DNA of 64,000 nt from Neobacillus paridis (lineage in GTDB: Bacteria > Bacillota > Bacilli > Bacillales > Cytobacillaceae): NCBI RefSeq assembly GCF_016765675.1, contig NZ_JAESWB010000168.1, positions 620,001-684,000 on the forward strand. Direction: 5' to 3'. Each line of letters begins with the position of its first letter. Position 1 is the first letter of the stretch. The position numbers and the translations under genes are program-made. Below the pieces are notes generated by a model. It made no database searches, was not told the DNA's origin, and saw only the letters and a program-made list of their open reading frames with translations. Shown here piece after piece: positions 25,695 through 34,090 of this stretch.

Positions 25695-27136
25695 TGCCAA
25701 TACGAATCAAGTTATTGCTCTTTTTTGCTGTCATTGTGATGTTGTCCACTGGTGTTGTTTTCTATCTTTACGATAGCAGTAAGAATATTATGAATGAATA
25801 TAATCAAAGTTTTCAACGCTTCCTGTTACTCAATGAAATCTCTCAGCAAACGAATCAAACAACTGAAGCGGTGAATGCCTTTATCGTGGAGAAAGATAAG
25901 CTGTTTATGCAAAAGTATACAAAATTACGGGCTGAACTGTTAAAAAATAACGGTCGGCTTGAGAAGGAAGTTGAAAATCCCAAAAACCATCTATTACTGC
26001 AAAATTATCAAAATATGATTGAGAGCTTTATAACGGAATGTGATTTAACCATTAGCACGTTTTCCGATGGGGAAATGGAGCAATATCCAAGCCATTATAA
26101 TCAGGCTGTTAAGATTTCCAATTTCATCGTAGAAACCACTTTATCACTTATCAATAGCGAACTGACATCCTATCAAAACTTTTATGATCAATTATTACAT
26201 CAAAATACCAATTTCAAATTCATGACCATTTTTCTGGTTGTTTCCTTACTGATTTTATGTACGCTTCTAGCCATCATCATATCCGGGGGAATCACCAAAC
26301 CGATTCAACGGCTTTCTCTGGCCGCTCAAGAAATTTCCGCAGGCCAATTTTCAGGAGCTGATATCAAGGTCAGCACAAATGATGAATTGAAGCTGTTAAC
26401 GGAAACATTCAACGAAATGCGTAAAAATATCCGCCGTCTTGTGAAGGAAATCAAGGATAAGTCGGAGTTGGATAAGCTTTTAAAAGAGTTAGAATTAAAA
26501 AGTCTGCAGAACCAAATTAACCCGCATTTTCTATTTAACACCTTGAATACGATTGCAAAAATGGCCTATCTGGAGAATGCCCATGAAACTACAAAGCTCA
26601 TTGAGTCAGTGTCTGTTCTATTACGTTATAACTTTGTCCATTTAGAGCAACCGACTACGTTAGAGGATGAAATCTCTTTTGTCAAAGAATATTTCACGAT
26701 TCAAAGAACCAGGTTCAGCGATCGGATTGTGTTTGAAATGAATATTGATGAGAGCTGTCTCAAGCAGCCCATCCCAAGGATGACACTCCAGCCCATTATT
26801 GAAAATGCGTTTATTCATGGAATTGAAAACCATGAGGAGGGAGCCCGATTAGCGATTTCAATCTATAAAAAGGAGAATCAAGTGTATATAGACGTGATCG
26901 ATAATGGTGCGGGAATGGACGAAGATACCCGGCAAAGGTTATTGCATCTTTCCGAAAGTAGACCTGAGAATAACGAAAAATCAGTCCATTCTTCAGGGAG
27001 CTATTCCAGCGGGATTGGGGTAAAAAATGTGATTAAGCGCTTGGAAATTTTCTTTAGAGAAAAGGAAATGGTTGAAATTGAGTCGAAATTAGGAAAAGGA
27101 ACTCTGTTTCGGATTAAATTGCCAAAGGTGGATTAG
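25691..27136 (+). CDS. LytS/YesM-type sensor histidine kinase
   Basis: 481 residues. Membrane helix ~8-27, an extracytoplasmic helical sensor (~28-175), second helix ~178-200, HAMP segment (GGITKPIQRLSLAAQEISAGQF), and a His_kinase domain with the phospho-acceptor in LQNQINPHFLFNTLNTI. The ATPase part has MTLQPIIENAFIHGIE (N box) and VIDNGAGMD (G1). It should phosphorylate the regulator encoded next. Overlaps the upstream binding-protein gene by four bases. Confidence 0.93.
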   Translation: MMPIRIKLLLFFAVIVMLSTGVVFYLYDSSKNIMNEYNQSFQRFLLLNEISQQTNQTTEAVNAFIVEKDKLFMQKYTKLRAELLKNNGRLEKEVENPKNHLLLQNYQNMIESFITECDLTISTFSDGEMEQYPSHYNQAVKISNFIVETTLSLINSELTSYQNFYDQLLHQNTNFKFMTIFLVVSLLILCTLLAIIISGGITKPIQRLSLAAQEISAGQFSGADIKVSTNDELKLLTETFNEMRKNIRRLVKEIKDKSELDKLLKELELKSLQNQINPHFLFNTLNTIAKMAYLENAHETTKLIESVSVLLRYNFVHLEQPTTLEDEISFVKEYFTIQRTRFSDRIVFEMNIDESCLKQPIPRMTLQPIIENAFIHGIENHEEGARLAISIYKKENQVYIDVIDNGAGMDEDTRQRLLHLSESRPENNEKSVHSSGSYSSGIGVKNVIKRLEIFFREKEMVEIESKLGKGTLFRIKLPKVD

Positions 27137-27147
27137 GAGGTGCCGAT

Positions 27148-27975
27148 GTGCGAATCATCATTGTCGATGATGAAGCATTAGAACGTAAAGGTTTATCCAA
27201 AATGATCCTGGAAGAAATGCCCGAGATTTCAATTGTCGGGGATGCCCGAAATGGCCGGGTGGCGATGGAACTGGCAGATCAATTAGCTCCTGATGTGATG
27301 ATGATGGATATCAAAATGCCTGGAATTGACGGGGTTCAGGCCGTCAAGGAAATTCGCAAAAAGCATAAAAAGATAAAATTCATTATGGTATCCGCGTTCA
27401 ATACCTTTGAATACGCCAAAGAAGTGATGCAGCAAGGGGTAAAGGAATATATTCTGAAGCCCAGCAGAAAAGAGGACGTGATAGCCGCTTTACGGCGTGT
27501 CCAGGCCGAGGTTCAAGAGGAGCGGGCAGAGCAAATGGAACAGTTGAGGTTAAGGAAAAAATATCAGAAAGCTTTGTCGTTAATCAATTCGGAATGGCCG
27601 GAAAAGAATCGCGAATTGCTGGACCGAAACCGCTCGAGTGACTACTCACATATAAAAATCATGATGGAAAAAGCGGTTGATTATATTGAGCAAAATTTCA
27701 AAGAAGCGATCACGCTTGAAAAAACAGCTGAATACGTTAATTTAACTCCGTTTTATTTCAGTAAAATTTTTAAAGAAAGAATGGGTGTCACCTTTATCGA
27801 TTATTTAACTGAATTACGGATTAACTATGCTAAGGAGGAAATGAAATCCCCGGAGAAAAGTCTAAAGGAAATTTGCTTTGATGCTGGTTATAAAGACCCC
27901 AATTATTTTTGTCGTGTTTTTAAAAAAATTACCGGAGATACTCCGACAGAATATCGCCATAAACATATTAACTGA
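27148..27975 (+). CDS. AraC-type response regulator (YesN family)
   Basis: 275 residues from a GTG eleven bases after AGGAGGTG begins. Receiver domain ~1-120 with the acidic pair D7-D8, phospho-acceptor D54 (MMMDIKMPG) and K104 (ILKPS); C-terminal AraC domain ~180-275 with two helix-turn-helix units (KTAEYVNLTPFYFSKIFKE; EICFDAGYKDPNYFCRVFKK). It most likely activates the sugar ABC operon that starts about 140 bases downstream. Confidence 0.93.
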   Translation: MRIIIVDDEALERKGLSKMILEEMPEISIVGDARNGRVAMELADQLAPDVMMMDIKMPGIDGVQAVKEIRKKHKKIKFIMVSAFNTFEYAKEVMQQGVKEYILKPSRKEDVIAALRRVQAEVQEERAEQMEQLRLRKKYQKALSLINSEWPEKNRELLDRNRSSDYSHIKIMMEKAVDYIEQNFKEAITLEKTAEYVNLTPFYFSKIFKERMGVTFIDYLTELRINYAKEEMKSPEKSLKEICFDAGYKDPNYFCRVFKKITGDTPTEYRHKHIN

Positions 27976-28080
27976 AATAGAAATCTTTATACAACAACAA
28001 AAAAATGAAGGAAATAACAAAAAAGTGAAGCTAATTCTCCCTTTCGGCGGATATTTTCTATGCTAAAGTTAAAATGTAGT

Positions 28081-28094
28081 TGGCAGCGCTTACA
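28081..28094 (+). promoter_or_regulatory. cre-like CcpA operator before the sugar ABC operon
   Basis: TGGCAGCGCTTACA matches the palindromic cre sequence TGTAAGCGCTTACA in 12 of 14 positions, with the invariant CG centre. It lies between the regulator gene and the TTG start of the binding protein, so catabolite repression of transport is expected. Confidence 0.6.
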
Positions 28095-28112
28095 AAAAAG
28101 GGGGAATTGACG

Positions 28113-29411
28113 TTGAGGAAAAAAGGCTTTGTATTTGGGTTGGTCCTGGTTCTTCTGTTCGCACTTTCTGCTTGTAATTCCAAAGAATCAAGCGGCGGCG
28201 AAAAAGAAAAGTCTGGCACTGACTCGAAAAAGTCAGAGAAAAAGGTGGAAATCTTCAGCTGGTGGACTGGTGCTGGAGAGGAAGATGGCTTAAAAGCTTT
28301 AATCGCGTTATTTCAGGATAAACACCCTGATATTCAGATCGAAAATGCTGCAGTTGCCGGCGGTGCTGGTACGAATGCAAAAGCCGTTTTAGCAAGCCGT
28401 ATGCAGGGAAATGACCCTCCTTCGACATTCCAGGTACACGGTGGCGCAGAGCTGAATGAAGGCTGGGTGGCAGCCGGTAAAATGGAGCCGCTGAATGACC
28501 TTTATGAAAAAGAAGGATGGAATGACAAATTCCCAAAATCGCTGATTGAAATGGTTAGTAAGGATGGGAACATTTATTCCGTTCCGGTAAACATCCATCG
28601 CGGTAATGTTTTATGGTATAACAAGCACGTTTTTGATGAAAATGGTTTGAAAGCCCCAACTACTTTTGAAGAATTTTTTGCTGTGGCAGACAAATTAAAA
28701 GCCAAAGGGATTACTCCGCTGGCTTTAGGTGACAAAGAGCCTTGGACTGCTGTGCAAATTTATGAAAACATTCTTTTAGCTGAACTGGGAACAGAAGCTT
28801 ATGGCAAGCTTTGGACCGGAGATCAATCTTTCAAGGATGAAAAAGTTGTCAAAGCAACGGAGACCTTCAAAAAAATGCTGTCCTATATTAATGACGACCA
28901 TGCATCACGCAACTGGCAGGACGCCTCGCAGCTGGTAGCAAAAGGTGAGGCAGCGATGAACATTATGGGTGACTGGGCAAAAGGCTACTTCGTCAACGAC
29001 TTAAAATTAGCGGTCAATAAAGACTTCGGCTATATTACGACACCAGGAACGGCTGGCAAGTTTATGGTTATTACCGATACATTTGGACTGCCAAAAGGAA
29101 TCAAGAATGTCGAAGAAACGAAGCAATTCCTTTCAGTGCTTGGTTCTGTTGAAGGACAGGATGCCTTCAACCCGTTAAAAGGTTCGATTCCGGCCCGTGT
29201 TGATGCAGATGTATCCAAATATGATCAATATGGAAAGGATACAATTGAAGATTTCAAAACTGCAGAGCTCTCACCAAGTTTGGCTCACGGTTCTGCCGCT
29301 CCAGAAGGGTTCCTAACAAAGGCAAACCAAGCAGTTAACATCTTTGTTTCCCAGAAAGATGTAAAACAATTAACCGATTCATTAGCTCAAGCAGCTGAAG
29401 AATTGAAGTAA
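28113..29411 (+). CDS. Sugar ABC transporter substrate-binding lipoprotein (glucose/mannose-type)
   Basis: 432 residues. Starts at TTG 28113, eight bases after AAAGGGGG, which places the lipoprotein signal peptide (RKKGFVFGLVLVLLFALSAC, lipobox LSAC) at the N-terminus; the longer frame from 28080 is not credible. Extracellular solute-binding family 1. The features FSWWTGAGEEDGLKAL, ENAAVAGGAGTNAKAVL and DPPSTFQVHGG resemble the GtsA/glucose-mannose binding proteins of Pseudomonas and Thermus, so a hexose is the likely ligand (inference). A leaky hairpin follows before the permease genes, as often seen for binding proteins made in excess. Confidence 0.88.
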   Translation: MRKKGFVFGLVLVLLFALSACNSKESSGGEKEKSGTDSKKSEKKVEIFSWWTGAGEEDGLKALIALFQDKHPDIQIENAAVAGGAGTNAKAVLASRMQGNDPPSTFQVHGGAELNEGWVAAGKMEPLNDLYEKEGWNDKFPKSLIEMVSKDGNIYSVPVNIHRGNVLWYNKHVFDENGLKAPTTFEEFFAVADKLKAKGITPLALGDKEPWTAVQIYENILLAELGTEAYGKLWTGDQSFKDEKVVKATETFKKMLSYINDDHASRNWQDASQLVAKGEAAMNIMGDWAKGYFVNDLKLAVNKDFGYITTPGTAGKFMVITDTFGLPKGIKNVEETKQFLSVLGSVEGQDAFNPLKGSIPARVDADVSKYDQYGKDTIEDFKTAELSPSLAHGSAAPEGFLTKANQAVNIFVSQKDVKQLTDSLAQAAEELK

Positions 29412-29416
29412 TCTTG

Positions 29417-29452
29417 GAGGAAAAGAGGATGAGACAATCTCTTCCTCTTTTT
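29417..29452 (+). terminator. Attenuating hairpin between binding protein and permease genes
   Basis: GAGGAAAAGAG / CTCTTCCTC with a two-base bulge, followed by five T. Likely reduces expression of the permeases relative to the binding protein. Confidence 0.55.
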
Positions 29453-29487
29453 CTCATCAAAGGACTTCAGTGATGGGGGTTAACACA

Positions 29488-30462
29488 ATGGAGCCTGTAA
29501 AAGTTTCCAAACAAAGTGGTACTCAAGTATCCGTGAATCTACCAAAAAAGAAAAAAAAATTAAACGGCGATCGATTACTGGCTATAGCATTTCTGACTCC
29601 GTCCATTATTTTAGCTGCGATTTTTATTTATGGATTTATCGGCTGGACAGGTTATGTTTCGCTAAGTAAGTGGAATTCGCTCGTACCGGATTTTTCGTTC
29701 GCCGGTCTAAAAAACTATCTATTTCTTTTCCAGGATTACCGTTTTCAGGCCGACATCCGAAATACCATCGTGTTTACGGTGCTGTTTATTGGTTTTGTTT
29801 TAATCGTCGGTCTTTTCCTGGCCATACTCCTTGATCAAAAACTTCGCGGGGAATCATTGTTCCGCAATATTTTCTTTTTTCCAATGGCCATCTCATTTGT
29901 CGTAACGGGAGTTGCCTGGCAATGGCTGTTGAATCCTTCAACAGGAGTGAACCTGTTTTTGAAAAAATTTGGCCTCGACTCCAAGTGGTACACAGATATT
30001 ACGATAATTGGCGGATTTCATCTTGGAAAAATAGAATTTGGTATTCCCGTTGCGTTACTTGCGGTTATCATTGCAGCCGTATGGCAAATGACCGGTTTTT
30101 CCGTCGCAATGTATTTGGCGGGGTTACGGGGAATCCCGGAGGAATTGAAGGAAGCTGCCAGAATTGACGGTGCCAGCGAATTTCAAGTATACCGAAAAGT
30201 AGTCATCCCAATGCTGGCCCCTATCACAGTCAGTGTTGTCATCATTATGGCCCACATTTCTTTGAAAATATTTGACTTGATTTATGCGATGACGGGCCCT
30301 GGTGCCAATTTTGTTACCGATGTTCCCGGCGTTTACATGTTCGAAACGACATTCCGTGGCAATTATTATGCAAATGGTGCCGCGATTGCCATTATCATGC
30401 TACTGTCGGTGGCCATTTTTATCATCCCGTATCTGATCATCAGTAGAAGAGGTGAAAAATAA
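29488..30462 (+). CDS. Sugar ABC transporter permease (MalF-type)
   Basis: 324 residues from the ATG at 29488 (GGGGG seven bases upstream; GTG/ATG at 29470/29473 lack sites). Six membrane helices and the inner-membrane permease EAA motif EELKEAARIDGASEFQVYRKVVIPML that docks the ATPase. CUT1 family. It forms the channel with the next gene product. No ATP-binding subunit is encoded in the cluster; a shared ATPase such as MsmX elsewhere in the genome probably serves it. Confidence 0.92.
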   Translation: MEPVKVSKQSGTQVSVNLPKKKKKLNGDRLLAIAFLTPSIILAAIFIYGFIGWTGYVSLSKWNSLVPDFSFAGLKNYLFLFQDYRFQADIRNTIVFTVLFIGFVLIVGLFLAILLDQKLRGESLFRNIFFFPMAISFVVTGVAWQWLLNPSTGVNLFLKKFGLDSKWYTDITIIGGFHLGKIEFGIPVALLAVIIAAVWQMTGFSVAMYLAGLRGIPEELKEAARIDGASEFQVYRKVVIPMLAPITVSVVIIMAHISLKIFDLIYAMTGPGANFVTDVPGVYMFETTFRGNYYANGAAIAIIMLLSVAIFIIPYLIISRRGEK

Positions 30463-31283
30463 TGGCTGCAAAATCGCTAGTGAAACCCATACTTTACCTT
30501 GTACTGATAGGATTGAGTTTATTTTATTTAATGCCGATCTATGTCATGTTTATTACAAGTTTAAAGCCGCTCGATCAGGTTACCTTGGCTGACATGTGGA
30601 AGCTGCCGACTCAAATCGATTTTAGCAGCTATGTCAAGGCATTTACAAAGCTGGCTCCTAATTTCTTGAATTCGATTTACCTTGTTGTTCCGGCAACCTT
30701 GATTTCCGCATTACTGGGGGCACTGAACGGATATGTCCTCTCGAAATGGAGATTTAAAGGATCAGAAGTGATTTTTACAGCGATTCTGTTTGGCATGTTT
30801 ATTCCGTACCAAAGCATTCTCATTCCGTTGATTCAATTTTTACGGGAAATTGGTCTCTATAATTCGATCCCCGGCCTTATTCTCGTCCATGTTGTCTATG
30901 GCTTGCCGATTACCACATTGATGTTTCGGAACTTCTATGCCAGCATTCCGGAGTCGATGATTGAATCGGCACAAATGGATGGGGCCGGGTTCTTGAGAAT
31001 CTTTTACTATATTATGATCCCTTTATCGGTTACCGGGTTTGTTGTGGTGGCTATCTGGCAGTTTACAAATATTTGGAATGAATTTTTATTTGCGGTAACG
31101 ATTACCACCTCGGACCAGCAGCCAGTAATGGTGGCTCTGCAAAATCTGTCTGGAAGCCAAATCGTTCAGTGGAACGTCCAAATGGCCGGCGCGCTCATTG
31201 CCGCCTTGCCCACTCTGTTAGTCTATATTTTCCTAGGCAAATATTTTGTCAGAGGGCTGTTGGCGGGGTCAGTAAAAGGGTAG
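30462..31283 (+). CDS. Sugar ABC transporter permease (MalG-type)
   Basis: 273 residues, start overlapping the preceding stop (TAATG). Six membrane helices; the EAA motif is PESMIESAQMDGAGFLRIFYYIMIPLS and the C-terminus FLGKYFVRGLLAGSVKG is the classic end of MalG-type permeases. Second half of the CUT1 channel. Confidence 0.94.
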   Translation: MAAKSLVKPILYLVLIGLSLFYLMPIYVMFITSLKPLDQVTLADMWKLPTQIDFSSYVKAFTKLAPNFLNSIYLVVPATLISALLGALNGYVLSKWRFKGSEVIFTAILFGMFIPYQSILIPLIQFLREIGLYNSIPGLILVHVVYGLPITTLMFRNFYASIPESMIESAQMDGAGFLRIFYYIMIPLSVTGFVVVAIWQFTNIWNEFLFAVTITTSDQQPVMVALQNLSGSQIVQWNVQMAGALIAALPTLLVYIFLGKYFVRGLLAGSVKG

Positions 31284-31302
31284 GGAATATTTATCAGAGA
31301 GG

Positions 31303-31340
31303 CAGGCACTAGGGGAAAAATGGTGCCTGGCTTTCTATTT
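31303..31340 (+). terminator. Probable terminator of the sugar ABC operon
   Basis: CAGGCAC / GTGCCTG stem followed by GCTTTCTATTT; only moderately T-rich. Confidence 0.5.
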
Positions 31341-31383
31341 GATTTGTGGAAATATTTACCTTACCTTTTTCAAAAATAGCGTA

Positions 31384-31415
31384 AAAAACGATGTCCTTTC
31401 TCAGACATCGTTTTT
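31384..31415. terminator. Bidirectional terminator
   Basis: Perfect 12-bp stem AAAAACGATGTC / GACATCGTTTTT. The T run serves the + strand operon and the A run serves the - strand small gene ending at 31419. Confidence 0.8.
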
Positions 31416-31418
31416 ATG

Positions 31419-31574
31419 TTAATTTTTATCAATGGCAAATTCCGAGGCCGGGATTGGAATCACTTTTCCCCCGATTTGAACATGAACGGTATCGTTAAAA
31501 ATGGCTTTTACAATTCCCTTTAAGGAAATCGTCGAATTAACTGAAATCTTTTTTTCTTCAGATTGGTTGGCCAT
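31419..31574 (-). CDS. Conserved-looking 51-residue small protein, copy 1
   Basis: Reads MANQSEEKKISVNSTISLKG... on the - strand, ending ASEFAIDKN, with stop at 31419-31421. AAAGGTG lies nine bases before the ATG. It is the paralogue of the 54-residue protein at 33324-33488: the stretch from VNSTISLKGIVKAI to VHVQIGGK is the same in both, with mostly synonymous DNA changes, which argues strongly for selection on protein. It looks beta-rich, soluble and basic. I do not recognise the family. Confidence 0.75.
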   Translation of the reverse strand: MANQSEEKKISVNSTISLKGIVKAIFNDTVHVQIGGKVIPIPASEFAIDKN

Positions 31575-31748
31575 AAAAATCAACACCTTTCAAATTAGTC
31601 AATATACGAGCGGGAGTTACCCTATTGTATTCGCAAAAACTGGTTGATATCCTTCAAAGGCCTTATGATTTTACGAAAAAAATAAAAAATCGGTCATGTT
31701 ATGGGTTCTTGTATTTAAAAGGGGTGTTCAAAAGGGATTTTCATAACA

Positions 31749-31762
31749 TGAACCGTAGTTCA
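31749..31762. promoter_or_regulatory. Palindromic operator half of a TetR site pair (copy 1)
   Basis: TGAACCGTAGTTCA, one mismatch from the perfect palindrome at 31801-31814 and 52 bp upstream of it. Likely binding site of the adjacent TetR-family regulator. Confidence 0.55.
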
Positions 31763-31800
31763 AGTATTGCATTTTATGAACATCTTGTCAATAATGAAGT

Positions 31801-31814
31801 TGAACTATAGTTCA
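31801..31814. promoter_or_regulatory. Palindromic TetR operator (copy 2)
   Basis: TGAACTATAGTTCA is a perfect 14-bp palindrome just upstream of a TATGAT -10-like box (31831-31836) and 40 bp before the tetR start. Position fits autorepression. Confidence 0.6.
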
Positions 31815-31853
31815 GGTTATCGTTTTATGCTATGATATCTTTGAGGTGGTAAT

Positions 31854-32498
31854 ATGTCAGATCGAGAAGATCAATTAGTCGGTGAGTTTCCGTTTATTCC
31901 TAGGCAGGAACGGGCCCAGCAAAAGAGAAAGGCCTTGCTTGAAAGCGGCAGGATCCTATTCACGACAAAAGGGTATGAGCACACAACCGCCAAGGAAATT
32001 GCCGCCCATGCAGGAGTGGCTACAGGGACCTTTTATCGATATTTTTCAGATAAGCGGCAGCTTTTAATGGCGCTTTTGGAAGATAAAATTGATCAATTTC
32101 TTGCACCCGAACCCCATTGGTTTTGCCATGACCCTGTGTCACTATTGGCTTCGCTTTTGGAGGCTCATGTGCTTCGGTTGAATCATTCCGGGCTTCACCG
32201 TGTATTACCAGAAATCCTCTCAAAAGACCTGGACCTGGCGGAAGTGATTCAAGCAGCAAGAAAGAGAATACATGCTAAAATTCTTTCCAGTTTAAAACAA
32301 ATCCATGAAAAAAACTTAACTTGGAGGGATTTGGATTTGGATACTGTTGCTTGGTCGATTATGATGCTGTTTGAGAACAGTCATAAAAAAGCGGAACAAA
32401 CGGGAGAAAAGGTAAACTACCGGGAGATGGCCAAGGTAATTTGCCGTATGATTTTTCCACCTCACATTCTAGACAATTTTCCAGACGAATTGAAATAG
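31854..32498 (+). CDS. TetR/AcrR-family transcriptional regulator
   Basis: 214 residues. The N-terminal helix-turn-helix is clear: RKALLESGRILFTTKGYEHTTAKEIAAHAGVATGTFYRYFSDKRQLL. The C-terminal ligand domain is not diagnostic; it includes FHCH/WFCHDP-like aromatic residues and a helical end. GAGGTGG precedes the ATG. The alarmone synthetase gene starts 25 bases downstream, so they may form one unit. Two matching palindromes upstream suggest autoregulation; effector unknown. Confidence 0.9.
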   Translation: MSDREDQLVGEFPFIPRQERAQQKRKALLESGRILFTTKGYEHTTAKEIAAHAGVATGTFYRYFSDKRQLLMALLEDKIDQFLAPEPHWFCHDPVSLLASLLEAHVLRLNHSGLHRVLPEILSKDLDLAEVIQAARKRIHAKILSSLKQIHEKNLTWRDLDLDTVAWSIMMLFENSHKKAEQTGEKVNYREMAKVICRMIFPPHILDNFPDELK

Positions 32499-32522
32499 TA
32501 CATTACGAAAGGACGTCTATCT

Positions 32523-33266
32523 GTGAATATTGAACAGGTTTTAGATTTAAAAGAATTGAAAGAATTAAGGGTTGAACTGACCCGGTTTATGATGGCCTAT
32601 CAATTTGCCATCGATGAAATGGATACGAAGATCAATATTCTTTCCGAAGAATTTAATTATATTCATGATTACAATCCGATTGAACATGTGAAATCACGCT
32701 TAAAATCACCTGAAAGCATCTTGAAAAAGATATCCCGGAAAGGTTATGAATTTACCTTGGCCTCGATTAAAGAAAATATAAGGGATATTGCCGGCATCCG
32801 GATCACTTGTTCGTTTCTTTCCGATACTTACAAAATAGCGGAAATGATTTCGAAGCAAAAGGATATCAAGGTGGTTGAATTTAAAGATTATATTAAACAT
32901 CCGAAGCCGAACGGTTATCAAAGCCTGCACCTTATTTTGCAAATCCCCATTTTTATGTCCGACCGGGAAGAGTTAACATACGTGGAGGTGCAAATCCGCA
33001 CAATTGCGATGGACTTTTGGGCCAGTTTGGAGCATAAAATCTATTATAAATATAATAAAGCAGTGCCTGGTCATATGATTGAAGAGTTAAAAGAGGCAGC
33101 CGTCATCGCATCGCAGCTGGACAAAAAAATGGAACGTCTCCACAATGAAATTACCGAAATTAGACAGGCCGACGAAACGGAAACTTCGCAGTTGCTCATT
33201 GATATCCAAAATGGGAACTGGAATATTCCTTTGTTGGAGAGTATCATGCCCAAAAAAGAGAGCTAA
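32523..33266 (+). CDS. Small alarmone synthetase SasA/RelP (YwaC type)
   Basis: 247 residues from a GTG with AAAGGACG nine bases upstream. RelA/SpoT synthetase domain only, with no hydrolase or regulatory domain. Motifs: NYIHDYNPIEHVKSRLKSPESI, IRDIAGIRITCSF, HPKPNGYQSLHLIL and VEVQIRTIAMDFWASLEHKIYYK, very close to B. subtilis YwaC. It makes (p)ppGpp/pGpp from GTP or GDP and ATP. In B. subtilis the gene responds to cell-wall stress through SigM/SigW; here the TetR neighbour hints at a different control (inference). The C-terminal ~30 residues extend beyond YwaC. Confidence 0.92.
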   Translation: MNIEQVLDLKELKELRVELTRFMMAYQFAIDEMDTKINILSEEFNYIHDYNPIEHVKSRLKSPESILKKISRKGYEFTLASIKENIRDIAGIRITCSFLSDTYKIAEMISKQKDIKVVEFKDYIKHPKPNGYQSLHLILQIPIFMSDREELTYVEVQIRTIAMDFWASLEHKIYYKYNKAVPGHMIEELKEAAVIASQLDKKMERLHNEITEIRQADETETSQLLIDIQNGNWNIPLLESIMPKKES

Positions 33267-33302
33267 AAAAATTAAGGCCCATCATATATGTTGTGATGGG
33301 CC
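33265..33302 (-). terminator. Terminator of small gene copy 2 (- strand)
   Basis: GGCCCATCA / TGATGGGCC nine-bp stem. On the - strand it is followed by TTAATTTTTTT. It also closes the + strand sasA gene as a hairpin without a T run. Confidence 0.7.
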
Positions 33303-33323
33303 ATCCATATGCTATAAAGCTTT

Positions 33324-33488
33324 TTATTGAACTGGTTTTTCCACTAAGAATTCAGATGTTGGAATCGTAATAATCTTTCCACCAATTTGGACATGAACGG
33401 TATCGTTAAAAATGGCTTTTACGATTCCCTTTAACGAAATGGTGGAATTAACAGTGAGATTTTTCTTAGACTCAGCTTGGTTCGCCAT
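33324..33488 (-). CDS. Conserved-looking 54-residue small protein, copy 2
   Basis: - strand frame reading MANQAESKKNLTVNSTISLK... and ending TSEFLVEKPVQ. AAAGGTG lies ten bases before the ATG, and the upstream bases (ATTTGAAAGGTGTTG) are the same as for copy 1, so promoter-proximal DNA was duplicated too. Core residues KGIVKAIFNDTVHVQIGGK are identical between the copies. Its own terminator lies at 33265-33302. Family and role unknown. Confidence 0.77.
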   Translation of the reverse strand: MANQAESKKNLTVNSTISLKGIVKAIFNDTVHVQIGGKIITIPTSEFLVEKPVQ

Positions 33489-33631
33489 ATTAAACCAACA
33501 CCTTTCAAATAATATATGAAGATATTATAGCGGATTTAGCGCAGGGATTGCGAATAAAATGTTCCGAAAAAAAGTGATTTTTTGCTAATCAGCTATTCCC
33601 AAAAGGAACTGATTTTATACAAAGCAGGATG

Positions 33632-33667
33632 AAAAAAGCTCATCCACAAAATGGACCAGCTTTTTTT
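33632..33667. terminator. Bidirectional terminator
   Basis: AAAAAAGCT...ATCCA / TGGA...AGCTTTTTT stem with A and T runs at either side, next to the end of the small - strand frame at 33675. Confidence 0.7.
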
Positions 33668-33674
33668 ACAGACA

Positions 33675-33860
33675 TTAATAGTGAAGCTTTTTCTCGATAG
33701 TGGTAACGATGCGTTGGCTGTCCAAATATTCCTGTTCCCGACGTCTTTCTACTTTCATTCTGACGTCTAGCTTTCTGCTATAATCAGCAAAAGTGACTCC
33801 GTGGGAGCTTAACATCGCTTTTTCCATATCGTTCGTGTAATGCAGCTTTAACTGATTGAT
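33675..33860 (-). CDS. Candidate 61-residue protein with ATC in place of the start codon
   Basis: On the - strand a GGAGGG (33867-33872) stands six bases before the codon ATC, from which a frame reads (I/M)NQLKLHYTNDMEKAMLSSHG and continues, strongly basic and acidic (KVERRREQEYLDSQR), to a TAA at 33675-33677, followed by a terminator. No ATG, GTG or TTG is available at the right distance; the first in-frame ATG is 11 codons in and has no ribosome site. Either ATC is used, the true start was lost by mutation (a fresh pseudogene), or the base is a sequencing error. Family not recognised. Confidence 0.5.
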   Translation of the reverse strand: MNQLKLHYTNDMEKAMLSSHGVTFADYSRKLDVRMKVERRREQEYLDSQRIVTTIEKKLHY

Positions 33861-34090
33861 AGGAATCCCTCCGCTTTTGTCATTTAACAGTTTCCATTAA
33901 CATATAGAGGAATCTTAACACTTTGTGTTTATACGAACAAAGTCGAAAAAACAGGATTTTTAAGGGATAAAGGAGGAAAATTAGGAAAAACGGAAAAATA
34001 TCTCCCTATTGCTTAAAATAATTTAAGATTTCGCCTTATTGGTGTGCGAGCTGGGGAGCGGAAGATCATGTTATTATCCAAAAATTAATG

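Noticed and set aside
31625..31810. A 61-codon + strand frame upstream of tetR
   Set aside because: It has no ribosome site and covers both TetR operator palindromes and the promoter region.
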